Of a stretch of 64,000 nt of DNA, positions 49,853 to 59,505 are shown piece after piece. Origin of the DNA: Fodinibacter sp963834965. GTDB lineage: Bacteria > Actinomycetota > Actinomycetes > Actinomycetales > Dermatophilaceae. The DNA lies in assembly GCA_963834965.1 (NCBI GenBank), contig CAWIEI010000004.1, forward strand, positions 62,001 to 126,000, given 5' to 3'. The notes under the pieces are model-generated. The model was given only the letters and a program-made list of their open reading frames with translations. It was not told the DNA's origin and made no database searches. The position numbers were made by a program, and so were the translations under genes. The number at the start of each line of letters is the position of its first letter. The stretch's first letter is position 1.

Positions 49853-49884
49853 TGCACGGCAGTGCAAACGTGCACGGGAATGCA
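49853..49884. promoter_or_regulatory. Putative TetR operator cluster
   Basis: TGCACGGCAGTGCA (49853-49866) is a palindrome with 5-base arms. A second overlapping palindrome, GTGCAAACGTGCAC (49862-49875), and a further TGCA at 49881 follow at regular spacing. It lies 22 bases upstream of the TetR start. Confidence 0.55.
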
Positions 49885-49911
49885 GGGGCAAACATTCGAC
49901 ACGGCACCCGG

Positions 49912-50040
49912 CGTCCCCAGATCGACCGATAGGTCACTGCAGCGACACCCGGCGGCGCGAGATCGATCATCAGGGCAACGGAGCGACCCTCCTTCCGTCC
50001 CCAGATCGACCAATTGGTCACTACAGCGACACCTGGCGAC
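49912..50040. repeat. Intergenic repeat array related to 30249-30395
   Basis: Three units: two well conserved (AGATCGACCGATAGGTCA from 49919; AGATCGACCAATTGGTCA from 50003) and a degenerate middle one (GAGATCGATCATCAGGGCA). In the last unit GACCAATTGGTC is a perfect 12-base palindrome. The two conserved units also share following sequence CTRCAGCGACACC. Confidence 0.85.
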
Positions 50041-50078
50041 GCATCTCGCCCTCCTGGCGGCCGTGAGACCCTGTGCAC

Positions 50079-51791
50079 ATGGCAGAGCGCACGGCAGCGG
50101 AGCCGCGCGAGGAGGCGCTGGTGCGCCGCATTCGCGAGTCCGTCATCGGTGAGGACCACGTGATGACCACCCCCTACGGGAGGCGCCGGGTCACGTATGC
50201 CGACTACACGGCATCCGGGCGGGCGCTCAGCTTCCTCGAGGACTTCATCCGCGACGAGGTGCTGCCCGGCTACGCCAACACGCACACCGAGAGCAGCGGC
50301 ACCGGTCTGCAGACCACCCGGCTGCGCGAGGACGCCCGCCGCATCATCCGCGATGCCGTGCACGGCGACGACGACACCGTGGTGATCTTCGCCGGCTCGG
50401 GGTGCACGGGCGCGATCGACAAGCTGATCGGGGTGCTCGGGCTGCGCATCCCCTCGACCCTCGAGGACCGCTGGCGGCTGAGCGAGCAGATCCCCCGCGA
50501 CCAGCGGCCGGTGGTGTTCATCGGGCCGTACGAGCACCACTCGAACGAGGTGCCGTGGCGCGAGTCGATCGCCGACGTCGTGACCATCCGCGAGGACGCC
50601 GACGGCGGGGTGTGCCTGGACCACCTGCGCGAGCGGCTCGCCGAGTTCGCCGACCGGCCACTGAAGATCGGCTCGTTCAGCGCGGCATCGAACGTCACCG
50701 GCATCGTCAGCGACACCTACGGCATCTCGACCCTGCTGCACGAGCACGGGGCCCTGGCGTTCTGGGACTTCGCCGCCGCCGCGCCCTACGTCGACATCGA
50801 GATGACCGCGCCCGAAGGCCGCCCGCTGGCCTACAAGGACGCGATCTTCCTCTCGCCGCACAAGTTCATCGGCGGCCCGTCGACGCCCGGGGTGCTCGTG
50901 GCGCGGCGCGAGCTGTTCAACAACCGGGTTCCCGTGGTGCCCGGTGGCGGCACGGTCGCCTACGTCAACCCCGAGGACCACGCCTACCTCACCGACCCGG
51001 CCCACCGCGAGGAGGGCGGCACCCCGGCGATCATCGAGGCGGTGCGCGCGGGGCTGGTGTTCCAGCTCAAGGAGGCCGTGGGGGTCGAGACGATCCGGGC
51101 GCACGAGGAGCGACTGCTGGCGCGCGCCGTCGCGGCCTGGCGCGACGAGCCGGCCATCGAGATCCTCGGCAACCTAGACGCCCCCCGCCTGTCGATCGTC
51201 TCGTTCGTGGTGCGGGCGCCCTCGGGGCACTGGCTGCACCACAACTTCGTCGTCGCGGTGCTCAACGACCTGTTCGGCGTGCAGTCGCGCGGCGGCTGCT
51301 CGTGCGCCGGCCCCTACGGCCACCGGCTGCTCGGCATCGACCTCGAGCGGTCGCACGAGTTCGAGCGTGAGATCACCGGCGGCTGCGAGGGCATCAAGCC
51401 GGGCTGGGTGCGGGTGAACTTCAACTACTTCCTCTCCGACGCGGTCGCCGACTACGTCGCGGATGCCGTGCGCCTCGTCGCGCGCGACGGCTGGCGGCTG
51501 CTCGGCGACTACGTCTTCGACCCGGCCACCGGGATGTGGCGGCACCGGGAGGGGCTGGTCGAGCCGCCGATCCGGTTGCGGGACATCAGCTATGGCGATG
51601 ACGGTTCGATGGACGTGCCGCGGTCTGACGCCCGCGGTGGCGAGGAGCTGCTCGCGCAGCACCTGCGTGACGGTGCGGCGATCTTGGCTGCGGCCACGCC
51701 GCCCGACCTGTCGGCGCACCCGGCCGACGTGTCCGCCGACTTCGAGCACCTGCGCTGGTTCGACCTCCCCGCGACCGCCATCGCCCACTGA
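50079..51791 (+). CDS. Class V aminotransferase-fold PLP enzyme (cysteine-desulfurase-like)
   Basis: 570 residues, longer than ordinary NifS/SufS proteins (about 400). The PLP lysine is in FLSPHKFIGGPSTPGVL; substrate and cofactor contacts include FAGSGCTGAIDKLIG, GPYEHHSNEVPWRE and WDFAAAAPYVDIEM. A Cys-rich loop QSRGGCSCAGPYGHRLLG lies where cysteine desulfurases carry the active-site Cys, so sulfur or selenium transfer from cysteine is possible. The C-terminal 100 residues are an extra domain. ATG at 50079 is chosen; a GTG two codons earlier is possible. Confidence 0.85.
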   Translation: MAERTAAEPREEALVRRIRESVIGEDHVMTTPYGRRRVTYADYTASGRALSFLEDFIRDEVLPGYANTHTESSGTGLQTTRLREDARRIIRDAVHGDDDTVVIFAGSGCTGAIDKLIGVLGLRIPSTLEDRWRLSEQIPRDQRPVVFIGPYEHHSNEVPWRESIADVVTIREDADGGVCLDHLRERLAEFADRPLKIGSFSAASNVTGIVSDTYGISTLLHEHGALAFWDFAAAAPYVDIEMTAPEGRPLAYKDAIFLSPHKFIGGPSTPGVLVARRELFNNRVPVVPGGGTVAYVNPEDHAYLTDPAHREEGGTPAIIEAVRAGLVFQLKEAVGVETIRAHEERLLARAVAAWRDEPAIEILGNLDAPRLSIVSFVVRAPSGHWLHHNFVVAVLNDLFGVQSRGGCSCAGPYGHRLLGIDLERSHEFEREITGGCEGIKPGWVRVNFNYFLSDAVADYVADAVRLVARDGWRLLGDYVFDPATGMWRHREGLVEPPIRLRDISYGDDGSMDVPRSDARGGEELLAQHLRDGAAILAAATPPDLSAHPADVSADFEHLRWFDLPATAIAH

Positions 51792-51820
51792 GCCGGCGCG
51801 CGCGGCTGACCCGTCCTGGG

Positions 51821-51866
51821 CTACCGCTTGGTAGGTGCAGTGATCGCATGACGTACCAGGCGGTAG
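51821..51866. repeat. Inverted repeat downstream of the class V aminotransferase gene
   Basis: CTACCGCTTGGTA (51821-51833) and TACCAGGCGGTAG (51854-51866) pair with one mismatch, leaving a 20-base loop. It may be a terminator or an operator for the next gene. Confidence 0.5.
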
Positions 51867-51944
51867 ACGAGGTCAGGTCGGATGCCGTTCCGGGTGTTCG
51901 CTGCACGGCGCGTGGCTGTCGCGGCGGCCCGTAGGGTCACCGCC

Positions 51945-52280
51945 ATGTCCGACGAGCTCGAGGTCGTCTCGTTCGCCACGGTGGGCGAGCTGTGGTCGTG
52001 GCTGGGGGCCAACCACGCCAGCCATCCTGGGGTGTGGGTGCAATTGCAGAAGGTCGGTAGCGCCGTGCCCTCGGTCGGCTTCCACGACCTCCTCGAGGCC
52101 GGCATCGCCCACGGCTGGAGCGAGAGCACCCGACGCGCCCATGACTCACGGTCCTACCTGCAGAAGTTCACGCCGCGGCGCACCCGAGGCACGGCCTCTG
52201 CGCGCAACATCGCCATCGCCGACCGCCTCGAGGCCGAGGGGCGGATGACGCCCTCTGGCCGGCACGCGCTGGGCCGGTGA
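51945..52280 (+). CDS. YdeI/OmpD-associated (bacteriocin-protection-like) protein, short form
   Basis: 111 residues. LWSWLGANHASHPGVWVQLQKV, then FHDLLEAGIAHGWSESTRRAHD, LQKFTPRRTRG and NIAIADRLEAEGRMTPSGRHAL follow the order of the YdeI family, whose members are about 190 residues; this one lacks the C-terminal extension. Reported roles in peptide resistance are for distant relatives, so function here is unknown. The usual Lys pair in the first block is replaced by QK. Confidence 0.75.
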   Translation: MSDELEVVSFATVGELWSWLGANHASHPGVWVQLQKVGSAVPSVGFHDLLEAGIAHGWSESTRRAHDSRSYLQKFTPRRTRGTASARNIAIADRLEAEGRMTPSGRHALGR

Positions 52281-52304
52281 CCGGGCGCACAGTACGGTCG
52301 CACC

Positions 52305-53291
52305 GTGGAGAGCCCGCAGATCCTCCTGCCCATCCCGGGCGAGCGCGTCGACCCGCCGGTCAAGGAGCTTCCGGAGCGGGTGCGGCTCCTCCAGGCACGG
52401 GAGGGTGCCGTCGGCACCGGGCTCACCCTGGGGATGCGGACCAGCATCCGCTTCACGCACTCGCGGGCAACGCTGCTCGCCGCCGGCACGACGTACTACC
52501 TCTTCCTGGCGCTGTTCTCGATCCTGACGCTGGCCTACGGGCTCACCGCGGCGCTCGGTGCCGACCAGCTCGCCAGCTACATCACCGAGGCGCTCTCGGC
52601 GGCGTTCCCGGGGCTGGTGGGCGGCTCGGGGCTCGACCCCGAGCAGCTGCGCAGCGCCGGGCAGGCCACCTCGATCGTCAGTGCGGTCGGTCTCCTCTAC
52701 GGCGCGACGGGAGCCGTCTTCGCGGCCAGCCGCTCGGTGCACGCCATCTACGGCGCCCCGAACAACCCGCGGAACTTCGTGTGGGTGCGCGTGTGGGCCT
52801 TCGGCTGGTTCCTCGCGCTGGCGCCTCTGGTGCTGCTGTCGTTCGTCAGCGCCAGCTTCACGGCCAACCTGTCGGGACGGCTCCTCGAGATCCTCGACTG
52901 GGAATGGAACGGCCCCCGGTTCCTGCTCGGCACCGCTGCCGCCGTGCTGACGATCGCCCTGAACTTCCTCGTCGTGTACCTCGTGCTCGGCCGGCTCGGG
53001 GGCATCCGCCCGCCCCGGCGGCCGCGCCTGGTCGGAGCGGCCGTGGGGGCGTTCGCGATCGAGGTGCTCAAGCAGGTGATGGCGCTGCTGGTCAACCTCG
53101 TGGTGGCCAAGCCCCAGTACGGGGCGCTGGCAGCGCCGATCGGCATCATGTTCGTGCTCTACCTGCAGTCCATCGCGCTCTACGCGGTCGCGTCGCTGAC
53201 GGCCGCACTCGCGGAGACACAGCCCGATCAGGTTGAGCAGCTGGCCGGTTCGGACACCGCCTCACGCAGCAACGACGAGTCGGCCGGCTGA
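52305..53291 (+). CDS. YihY/BrkB-family inner membrane protein
   Basis: 328 residues from a GTG with about six transmembrane helices. TRASIRF-like and SRATLLAAGTTYYLFLALFSILTLAYGL near residue 55-80 and the later GAPNNPRNFVWVRVWAFGWFLALAP and APIGIMFVLYLQSIALYAVASLTAAL are YihY family signatures. The family was once mislabelled RNase BN; its role is unknown, possibly envelope or lipid related. The first 40 and last 25 residues are cytoplasmic and charged. Confidence 0.88.
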   Translation: MESPQILLPIPGERVDPPVKELPERVRLLQAREGAVGTGLTLGMRTSIRFTHSRATLLAAGTTYYLFLALFSILTLAYGLTAALGADQLASYITEALSAAFPGLVGGSGLDPEQLRSAGQATSIVSAVGLLYGATGAVFAASRSVHAIYGAPNNPRNFVWVRVWAFGWFLALAPLVLLSFVSASFTANLSGRLLEILDWEWNGPRFLLGTAAAVLTIALNFLVVYLVLGRLGGIRPPRRPRLVGAAVGAFAIEVLKQVMALLVNLVVAKPQYGALAAPIGIMFVLYLQSIALYAVASLTAALAETQPDQVEQLAGSDTASRSNDESAG

Positions 53292-53302
53292 CCACCCGCC
53301 CC

Positions 53303-53321
53303 GCCGGGTACTGCCCGGCGC
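53303..53321. terminator. Bidirectional hairpin terminator
   Basis: CGCCGGG-TACTG... pairs as CGCCGGG (53303-53309) with CCCGGCG (53315-53321), a 7-base stem and 5-base loop, between the converging YihY and DUF952 genes. Confidence 0.7.
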
Positions 53322-53327
53322 CGAGGG

Positions 53328-53672
53328 TCAGGCCACGCCGTGTGGCGGCTCGAGCACCTCGGTGCGGGTCACGGCATCCGGGGTGATGGCGCCATAGAGA
53401 TGCGGAAAGCGCTCTCCGGTCACGGGGTTCACGACGTCCCAGCGCAGTGGAGCGTCCAGCAGGGTGGGGTCCAGCGTGAGCAGCACGAGGTCACCGGCGT
53501 ACGTCGCGTAGTAGCGCGAGAGCACCCCCGGCAGCTGCTCCGGCGTGGAGCAGTGGATGAAGCCCTCCTCCTCGAGGGTGCGCCCGAGGGTGGACCAGCG
53601 GTAGTCGCCGGTGCGCAGCGCCTCGTCCCAGTGCGCGACCTCGGCCAGGTGCAGCACGTCGCCGGCGCTCAC
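53328..53672 (-). CDS. DUF952 family protein
   Basis: 114 residues from a GTG. LHLAEVAHWDEALRTGDY, then EEEGFIHCSTPEQLPGVLSRYY, LVLLTLDPTLLDAPLRWD and GERFPHLYGAI are the DUF952 pattern, an ADP-ribosyltransferase-like fold of unknown substrate. The start overlaps the HAD phosphatase stop in GTGA, so the pair is co-translated. The conserved His of FIHCS and the Glu of VTGERFPH are present. Confidence 0.88.
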   Translation of the reverse strand: MSAGDVLHLAEVAHWDEALRTGDYRWSTLGRTLEEEGFIHCSTPEQLPGVLSRYYATYAGDLVLLTLDPTLLDAPLRWDVVNPVTGERFPHLYGAITPDAVTRTEVLEPPHGVA

Positions 53673-54475
53673 TCCACGCCTTCCTGGGCCAGCAGCGTCA
53701 CCAGGGGCACCAGGTCGGCGATCGAGTCGACGACGCGGGTCGGCCGGTACGGGAAGTGCTCGACCTGTTCGGGCCGCGTGGAGCCGGTGGAGACCAGCAC
53801 CGTGCGCAGCCCGGCCTCGAGCCCGCTGATGATGTCGGTGTCCATCCGGTCGCCGACCATCACGGTGGTCTCGGAGTGTGCCTCGAGCCGGTTGAGCGCG
53901 CTGCGCATCATCAGCGGGTTGGGCTTGCCGATGAAGTAGGGCCGGCGGCCGGTGGCGGTGCTGATCAGGGCGGCGACCGAGCCGGTGGCCGGCAGCAGCC
54001 CCGCGGCGCTCGGCCCGCTCGGGTCGGGGTTGGTCGCGATGAAGCGGGCACCCCCCGCGATCAGACGGATCGCCTTGGTGATGGCCTCGAAGGAGTAGGT
54101 GCGCGTCTCGCCGAGAACGACGTAGTCGGGGTCGCGGTCGGTCATCACGTAGCCCACGTCGTGCAGCGCCGTGGTCAGCCCGGACTCGCCGACGACGTAG
54201 GCCGTGCCGCCCGGCCGCTGGTCGGCGAGGAAGTCGGCGGTGGCCAGGGCGGACGTCCAGATGGCTTCCTCCGGCACGTCGATCCCGCTGCGCAGCAACC
54301 GCGCTCGTAGGTCGCGTGGGGTGTAGATGGAGTTGTTGGTGAGCACGAGGAAGGCACGGCCGGACGCCTTGAGCACCTCGATGAAGTCCGCCGCCCCCGC
54401 GATCGGGTCGTCCTCGTGCACGAGGACGCCGTCCATGTCGGTGAGCCAGGTGTCGATCCGCCGGGTGGTGGTCAT
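53669..54475 (-). CDS. HAD-superfamily hydrolase, NagD type (IIA)
   Basis: 268 residues. Motif I is WLTDMDGVLVHED (nucleophile Asp and general acid Asp), motif II LVLTNNS, motif III Lys in IGKPNPLMM, and motif IV VGDRMDTDIISGLEAG. The cap domain between motifs II and III places it in subclass IIA with NagD and related nucleotide or sugar phosphatases. ATG at 54475 is preferred. Coupled to DUF952. Confidence 0.92.
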   Translation of the reverse strand: MTTTRRIDTWLTDMDGVLVHEDDPIAGAADFIEVLKASGRAFLVLTNNSIYTPRDLRARLLRSGIDVPEEAIWTSALATADFLADQRPGGTAYVVGESGLTTALHDVGYVMTDRDPDYVVLGETRTYSFEAITKAIRLIAGGARFIATNPDPSGPSAAGLLPATGSVAALISTATGRRPYFIGKPNPLMMRSALNRLEAHSETTVMVGDRMDTDIISGLEAGLRTVLVSTGSTRPEQVEHFPYRPTRVVDSIADLVPLVTLLAQEGVE

Positions 54476-54513
54476 GCGCCCCATTGTGGCGGTCGCTGCG
54501 TACATTGCCGGGT

Positions 54514-55053
54514 ATGCCGTCCGCCTCCTCCCGCCGCGCTCCCACCTCCTCGCGGGTCCGGCCCGCCGTGCCGGGCGACGTGCCCGTCATCCTCACGCTG
54601 GTGCGCGAGCTGGCCGAGTACGAGCGGGCGCTGGACCAGGTGGAGGCTACGGCTGAGCAGCTGTACGAGGCGCTGTTCCCGAACGGGCGCGAGCCCGCCG
54701 CCTTCGCACACGTCGCCGAGGTCGATGGCGAGGTGGTGGGGTGCGCCATCTGGTTCGTGACCTTCTCGACCTGGACCGGCACCCACGGCATCTGGCTCGA
54801 GGACCTGTACGTGACCCCGGCACAGCGCGGCTCGGGCCTGGGCCAGGAGCTGCTGCGCGCCCTGGCCGCGATCTGTGTCGAGCGCGGCTACTCCCGGCTC
54901 GAGTGGTGGGTGCTCGACTGGAACACCCCCAGCATCGGCTTCTACGAGTCGATCGGGGCGGTGGCGCAGGAGGAGTGGACCCGGTTCCGCCTCGACGGGG
55001 CCGCGCTCGACACCCTGAGCGGCACGGGTCAGACGCGCTCGAACGACTCGTAG
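54514..55053 (+). CDS. GNAT-family N-acetyltransferase
   Basis: 179 residues. The acetyl-CoA-binding motif is LEDLYVTPAQRGSGLGQELLRALA, with a C-terminal LEWWVLDWNTPSIGFYESIGAVAQ. This pattern is typical of the spermidine/diamine acetyltransferase-like subgroup (also thialysine acetyltransferase), where WNxxxIxFYxxxGA is conserved, so an amine substrate is likely. Its 3' end overlaps the converging tail-tube-like gene by 25 bases. Confidence 0.9.
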   Translation: MPSASSRRAPTSSRVRPAVPGDVPVILTLVRELAEYERALDQVEATAEQLYEALFPNGREPAAFAHVAEVDGEVVGCAIWFVTFSTWTGTHGIWLEDLYVTPAQRGSGLGQELLRALAAICVERGYSRLEWWVLDWNTPSIGFYESIGAVAQEEWTRFRLDGAALDTLSGTGQTRSNDS

Positions 55054-55475
55054 ACCAGCACGAGCCGCTCGATGAGTGCGCTGCTGCCGCCGGGCTCGAG
55101 CCCATCGACCTCGAGCCGGCGCGGCCATGCCCGGGTCAGGGCGTACGTGACGACGGGTTGGCCCCGGGCGTCGAGCACCACGAGCTGGACCGTCCCCACG
55201 GCCTGCCCCACCGGGGCGAGCGAAGCATCGCGCGCCCACTGCTGGAAGCTGCGGTCGGTGGTCACACCGCGGGTCAGCGTCACCTCACCGCCCTTGCGTC
55301 GGCCGGGCAGCTGCCGGGAGACCACCGACCCGTCCGCGCCGCCCTCGCGCAGCTCGAGGACCTCGTGCTCCAGGCTCAGCCCGCTGACCCCGGTCAGCAG
55401 CGCAACCCGGACCCCGCCGACCTCGAGACCCACGGTGTGGCGCCCCACGCCGTCGTGCTCCCTGCCTCCGGGCAT
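55029..55475 (-). CDS. Orphan gp19-like contractile-tail tube protein
   Basis: 148 residues. VGLEVGGVRVALLTGVSGLSLEHEVLELREGG, then SRQLPGRRKGGEVTLTRGVTTDRSFQQWARDA, VQLVVLDARGQPVVTYALTRAWPRRLEVDGLEPGGSSALIERLVLVYESFERV follows the T4 gp19 / contractile injection system inner-tube family (SGL...E...EY.EGG, LPG...Y..ltLkrG, W.....G........L.L..A.P.kw.g..l.a....vaiE.lel.hEg). No sheath, baseplate, spike or ATPase genes are near. It may be a relic or an unlinked paralogue. Confidence 0.75.
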   Translation of the reverse strand: MPGGREHDGVGRHTVGLEVGGVRVALLTGVSGLSLEHEVLELREGGADGSVVSRQLPGRRKGGEVTLTRGVTTDRSFQQWARDASLAPVGQAVGTVQLVVLDARGQPVVTYALTRAWPRRLEVDGLEPGGSSALIERLVLVYESFERV

Positions 55476-55651
55476 CACGCCGCCCCTTCGTCGATCTCGA
55501 GACTGCTCTTGCTGCAGGGTCGCAGCGCTGGTCCTCGGCCGTCAACCGGAACGACATCGTGCGGTTTACCCACGGTTGTCCCACCGGGTGCCCGGCGGAA
55601 ACCGCAGGCAAGTCGCACGAAGTCGGGAGGACAGGGGCAGGATGCCGGGGG

Positions 55652-57733
<2,082 letters not shown>

Positions 57734-57796
57734 GGCCCGAGCCTATTGCGCCGGATGCCGGGCCGGACGCGGTCTGCGGCTGCCACGCTCGCTGGC

Positions 57797-58567
57797 ATGA
57801 CCGACTGGCGGCAGGGCCCGTGGATCCCGATCTGGGTGCTGAGCGGCGTCTTCGCGAGCTCCGGCCGGGGTTCGTGGCGCGCCGTTGCTGCGGTCGTCGT
57901 GGGGGCACTGGTGGGAGCGGTATGGCAGGTCCTTAACCGTCGAGACCCCACCGACCGGCTCAGCTGGTTCGCCGTGGGAACACTGCTCCTGGGGCTCGGG
58001 CTGGCGCTCGACCCACTGCTCAGCGGCAACACTGATCCGATCGACCCGGGGTCGGCGCCTGACGCTCAGACGGTCGAGGGGTCGAGACATGCCCGGGATG
58101 CGCGTTCTGCACTGGCGTTTCGTGACCGGTCGATCGGCACTCAGTCGGCCAGTAGCACCGCGGTCATGAAGCGGGTGGCGGTCTCGACGAGGTCGTCGGT
58201 GGCGACGCCCGACTGGGGGTCGAGCGCACGCAGGCCGATCTCGTTGAGCCCGCCCACCACGCAGACCGCCTCGAGGTGGCTGATCCGCCGCACGGCGGTG
58301 CCGTTGGCCCGGGCCCGCTCGACCATCTCCAGGATCGAGGCGGCGTTGTGGTCGACCACCTCACGGCGCACCCGCGCCGCCTCCTCGCCCAGGGTCGCGA
58401 GCTCGCTGAGGTGGCCGCGCCCCAGCACCGGGTCGGTGGTGACGACGTCGAGGAAGGTGCGCGCGGCGTTGGTGAGCTGCACGGTGGCGGGCAGCTCGCC
58501 CGGGCGCAGTGCGGCATCCACCTGGGCGACCATCGACGCACTGCGGGTCGCGAACAGCGACAGGTAG
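57797..58567 (+). CDS. Small membrane protein gene without a proper stop (doubtful 3' part)
   Basis: Residues 1-90 look like a real protein: MTDWRQGPWIPIWVLSGVFA, a hydrophobic helix (about 28-47), a charged loop NRRDPTDRLS and a second helix (about 57-74). The frame then meets no stop and runs antisense through most of the TetR gene as Ser/Arg-rich sequence. Only the first 90-110 residues are likely genuine; a lost stop or sequence error near 58060-58140 is probable. No family recognised. Confidence 0.35.
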   Translation: MTDWRQGPWIPIWVLSGVFASSGRGSWRAVAAVVVGALVGAVWQVLNRRDPTDRLSWFAVGTLLLGLGLALDPLLSGNTDPIDPGSAPDAQTVEGSRHARDARSALAFRDRSIGTQSASSTAVMKRVAVSTRSSVATPDWGSSARRPISLSPPTTQTASRWLIRRTAVPLARARSTISRIEAALWSTTSRRTRAASSPRVASSLRWPRPSTGSVVTTSRKVRAALVSCTVAGSSPGRSAASTWATIDALRVANSDR

Positions 58568-58785
58568 CACTCGGTCTTGTCGGCGTAGTGCTCGTAGAAG
58601 GTTCGCTTGGAGGTTCCCGCGTGGCGAGCCACGTCTGCGATCGTCGTGGCGGCCAGACCCTTCTCCGCCACGGCGGCGGCCATCGCGTCCTCCAGCCGGC
58701 GGCGCACGGCGAGCGCGCGCTCGTCGAGCCCCTCGGTGGCGGTCGTCCGAGTCGCGGCGACAGGTGGCTGGTCGGTTTTGCCCAT
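58141..58785 (-). CDS. TetR-family regulator of the YhgE/Pip operon
   Basis: 214 residues. Helix-turn-helix ATTIADVARHAGTSKRTFYEHYADKTECYLSLF at about 45-77. It is divergent from the degenerate ABC/YhgE genes, and two identical-architecture operators lie between them. The C-terminal domain ends in VATDDLVETATRFMTAVLLAD. The inducer is unknown. Confidence 0.92.
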   Translation of the reverse strand: MGKTDQPPVAATRTTATEGLDERALAVRRRLEDAMAAAVAEKGLAATTIADVARHAGTSKRTFYEHYADKTECYLSLFATRSASMVAQVDAALRPGELPATVQLTNAARTFLDVVTTDPVLGRGHLSELATLGEEAARVRREVVDHNAASILEMVERARANGTAVRRISHLEAVCVVGGLNEIGLRALDPQSGVATDDLVETATRFMTAVLLAD

Positions 58786-58787
58786 GC

Positions 58788-58830
58788 TGGTACTGTACCG
58801 TACCATCAAAGGTGGTACCAATCAGTACCA
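58788..58830. promoter_or_regulatory. Twin TetR operators
   Basis: TGGTAC-N6-GTACCA occurs twice, at 58788-58805 and 58813-58830. Both have perfect 6-base arms and are offset by 25 bases, placing two dimers on nearly opposite faces of the helix. They lie between the regulator and the exporter genes. Confidence 0.85.
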
Positions 58831-58872
58831 CGCTGGACACCCAGTGAAACCTCGTGCAGAAGGACCCGTCCC

Positions 58873-59505
58873 GTGCAGCTCGTCGTCGACCAGGTCGCCG
58901 TTGCCGGCGCCCGCAGCCCCCTCGTACAGCCCACCTCGTTCGTCGCGCCCCCGTCGCGGGTCACCACCGTGGCCGGCGACCCGGGCTACGGCCAGGTGGC
59001 GCTCGCGCTGGCGCTCGCCGGGCGGATGCCGCTCGCGGGCGGCCACGTGACGCTCGACGGGTCGGACGACCCCGCCGGGCTGCGGCGTCACGTCGCGGTG
59101 GTCGACGTGCCGGGGGTCAGCGCCCCGGAGGACGGCCTCGCCGTGCACCATGTGCTCGCCGAGGAGCTCGCCTTCGCCGGCCGGCCCTCCGGTCGTCGCG
59201 CGGTCGAGGCGTTCCTCACGGCCCACGGGGTCGGCGCCGCCGCCGCCGAGCCGTTCGAGGCCCTCGCCCCGGAGGACCGGGTGCGCGTGCTGGCCCACGC
59301 CGCCGCCGAGCGCACGGCCACCCGCGTGCTCGTCATCACCAACCCCGACCGACGTGGTGGCGATGCCCGCACCTGGTGGCCGGTGCTCGAGGACCTCGCC
59401 GCCGAGGGCATCACGGTCGTGGTGCAGGTGACGCACGCGACGATGCGCCAGCTCGACCTGCCGGTGGGCGCCGAGCTCGGCTGCGCTGCGGCGGTGGTCG
59501 CATGA
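58873..59505 (+). CDS. Degenerate ABC-type ATPase partner of YhgE/Pip
   Basis: 210 residues from a GTG. The order of elements follows an ABC ATPase, but key residues are gone. The P-loop reads AGDPGYGQVAL, with Gln in place of the essential Lys. The signature region reads EALAPEDRVRVLAHAAAERT instead of LSGGQ-R. Walker B (VLVITNPDRRG) has Asn-Pro where Asp-Glu is expected. It is therefore probably unable to hydrolyse ATP. Its stop overlaps the YhgE start in ATGA. It may be a structural or regulatory subunit. Confidence 0.7.
   Translation: MQLVVDQVAVAGARSPLVQPTSFVAPPSRVTTVAGDPGYGQVALALALAGRMPLAGGHVTLDGSDDPAGLRRHVAVVDVPGVSAPEDGLAVHHVLAEELAFAGRPSGRRAVEAFLTAHGVGAAAAEPFEALAPEDRVRVLAHAAAERTATRVLVITNPDRRGGDARTWWPVLEDLAAEGITVVVQVTHATMRQLDLPVGAELGCAAAVVA

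Noticed and set aside
55029..55475. Prophage or complete contractile injection cluster
   Set aside because: Only the tube-like protein is found; neighbours are housekeeping or metabolic genes.
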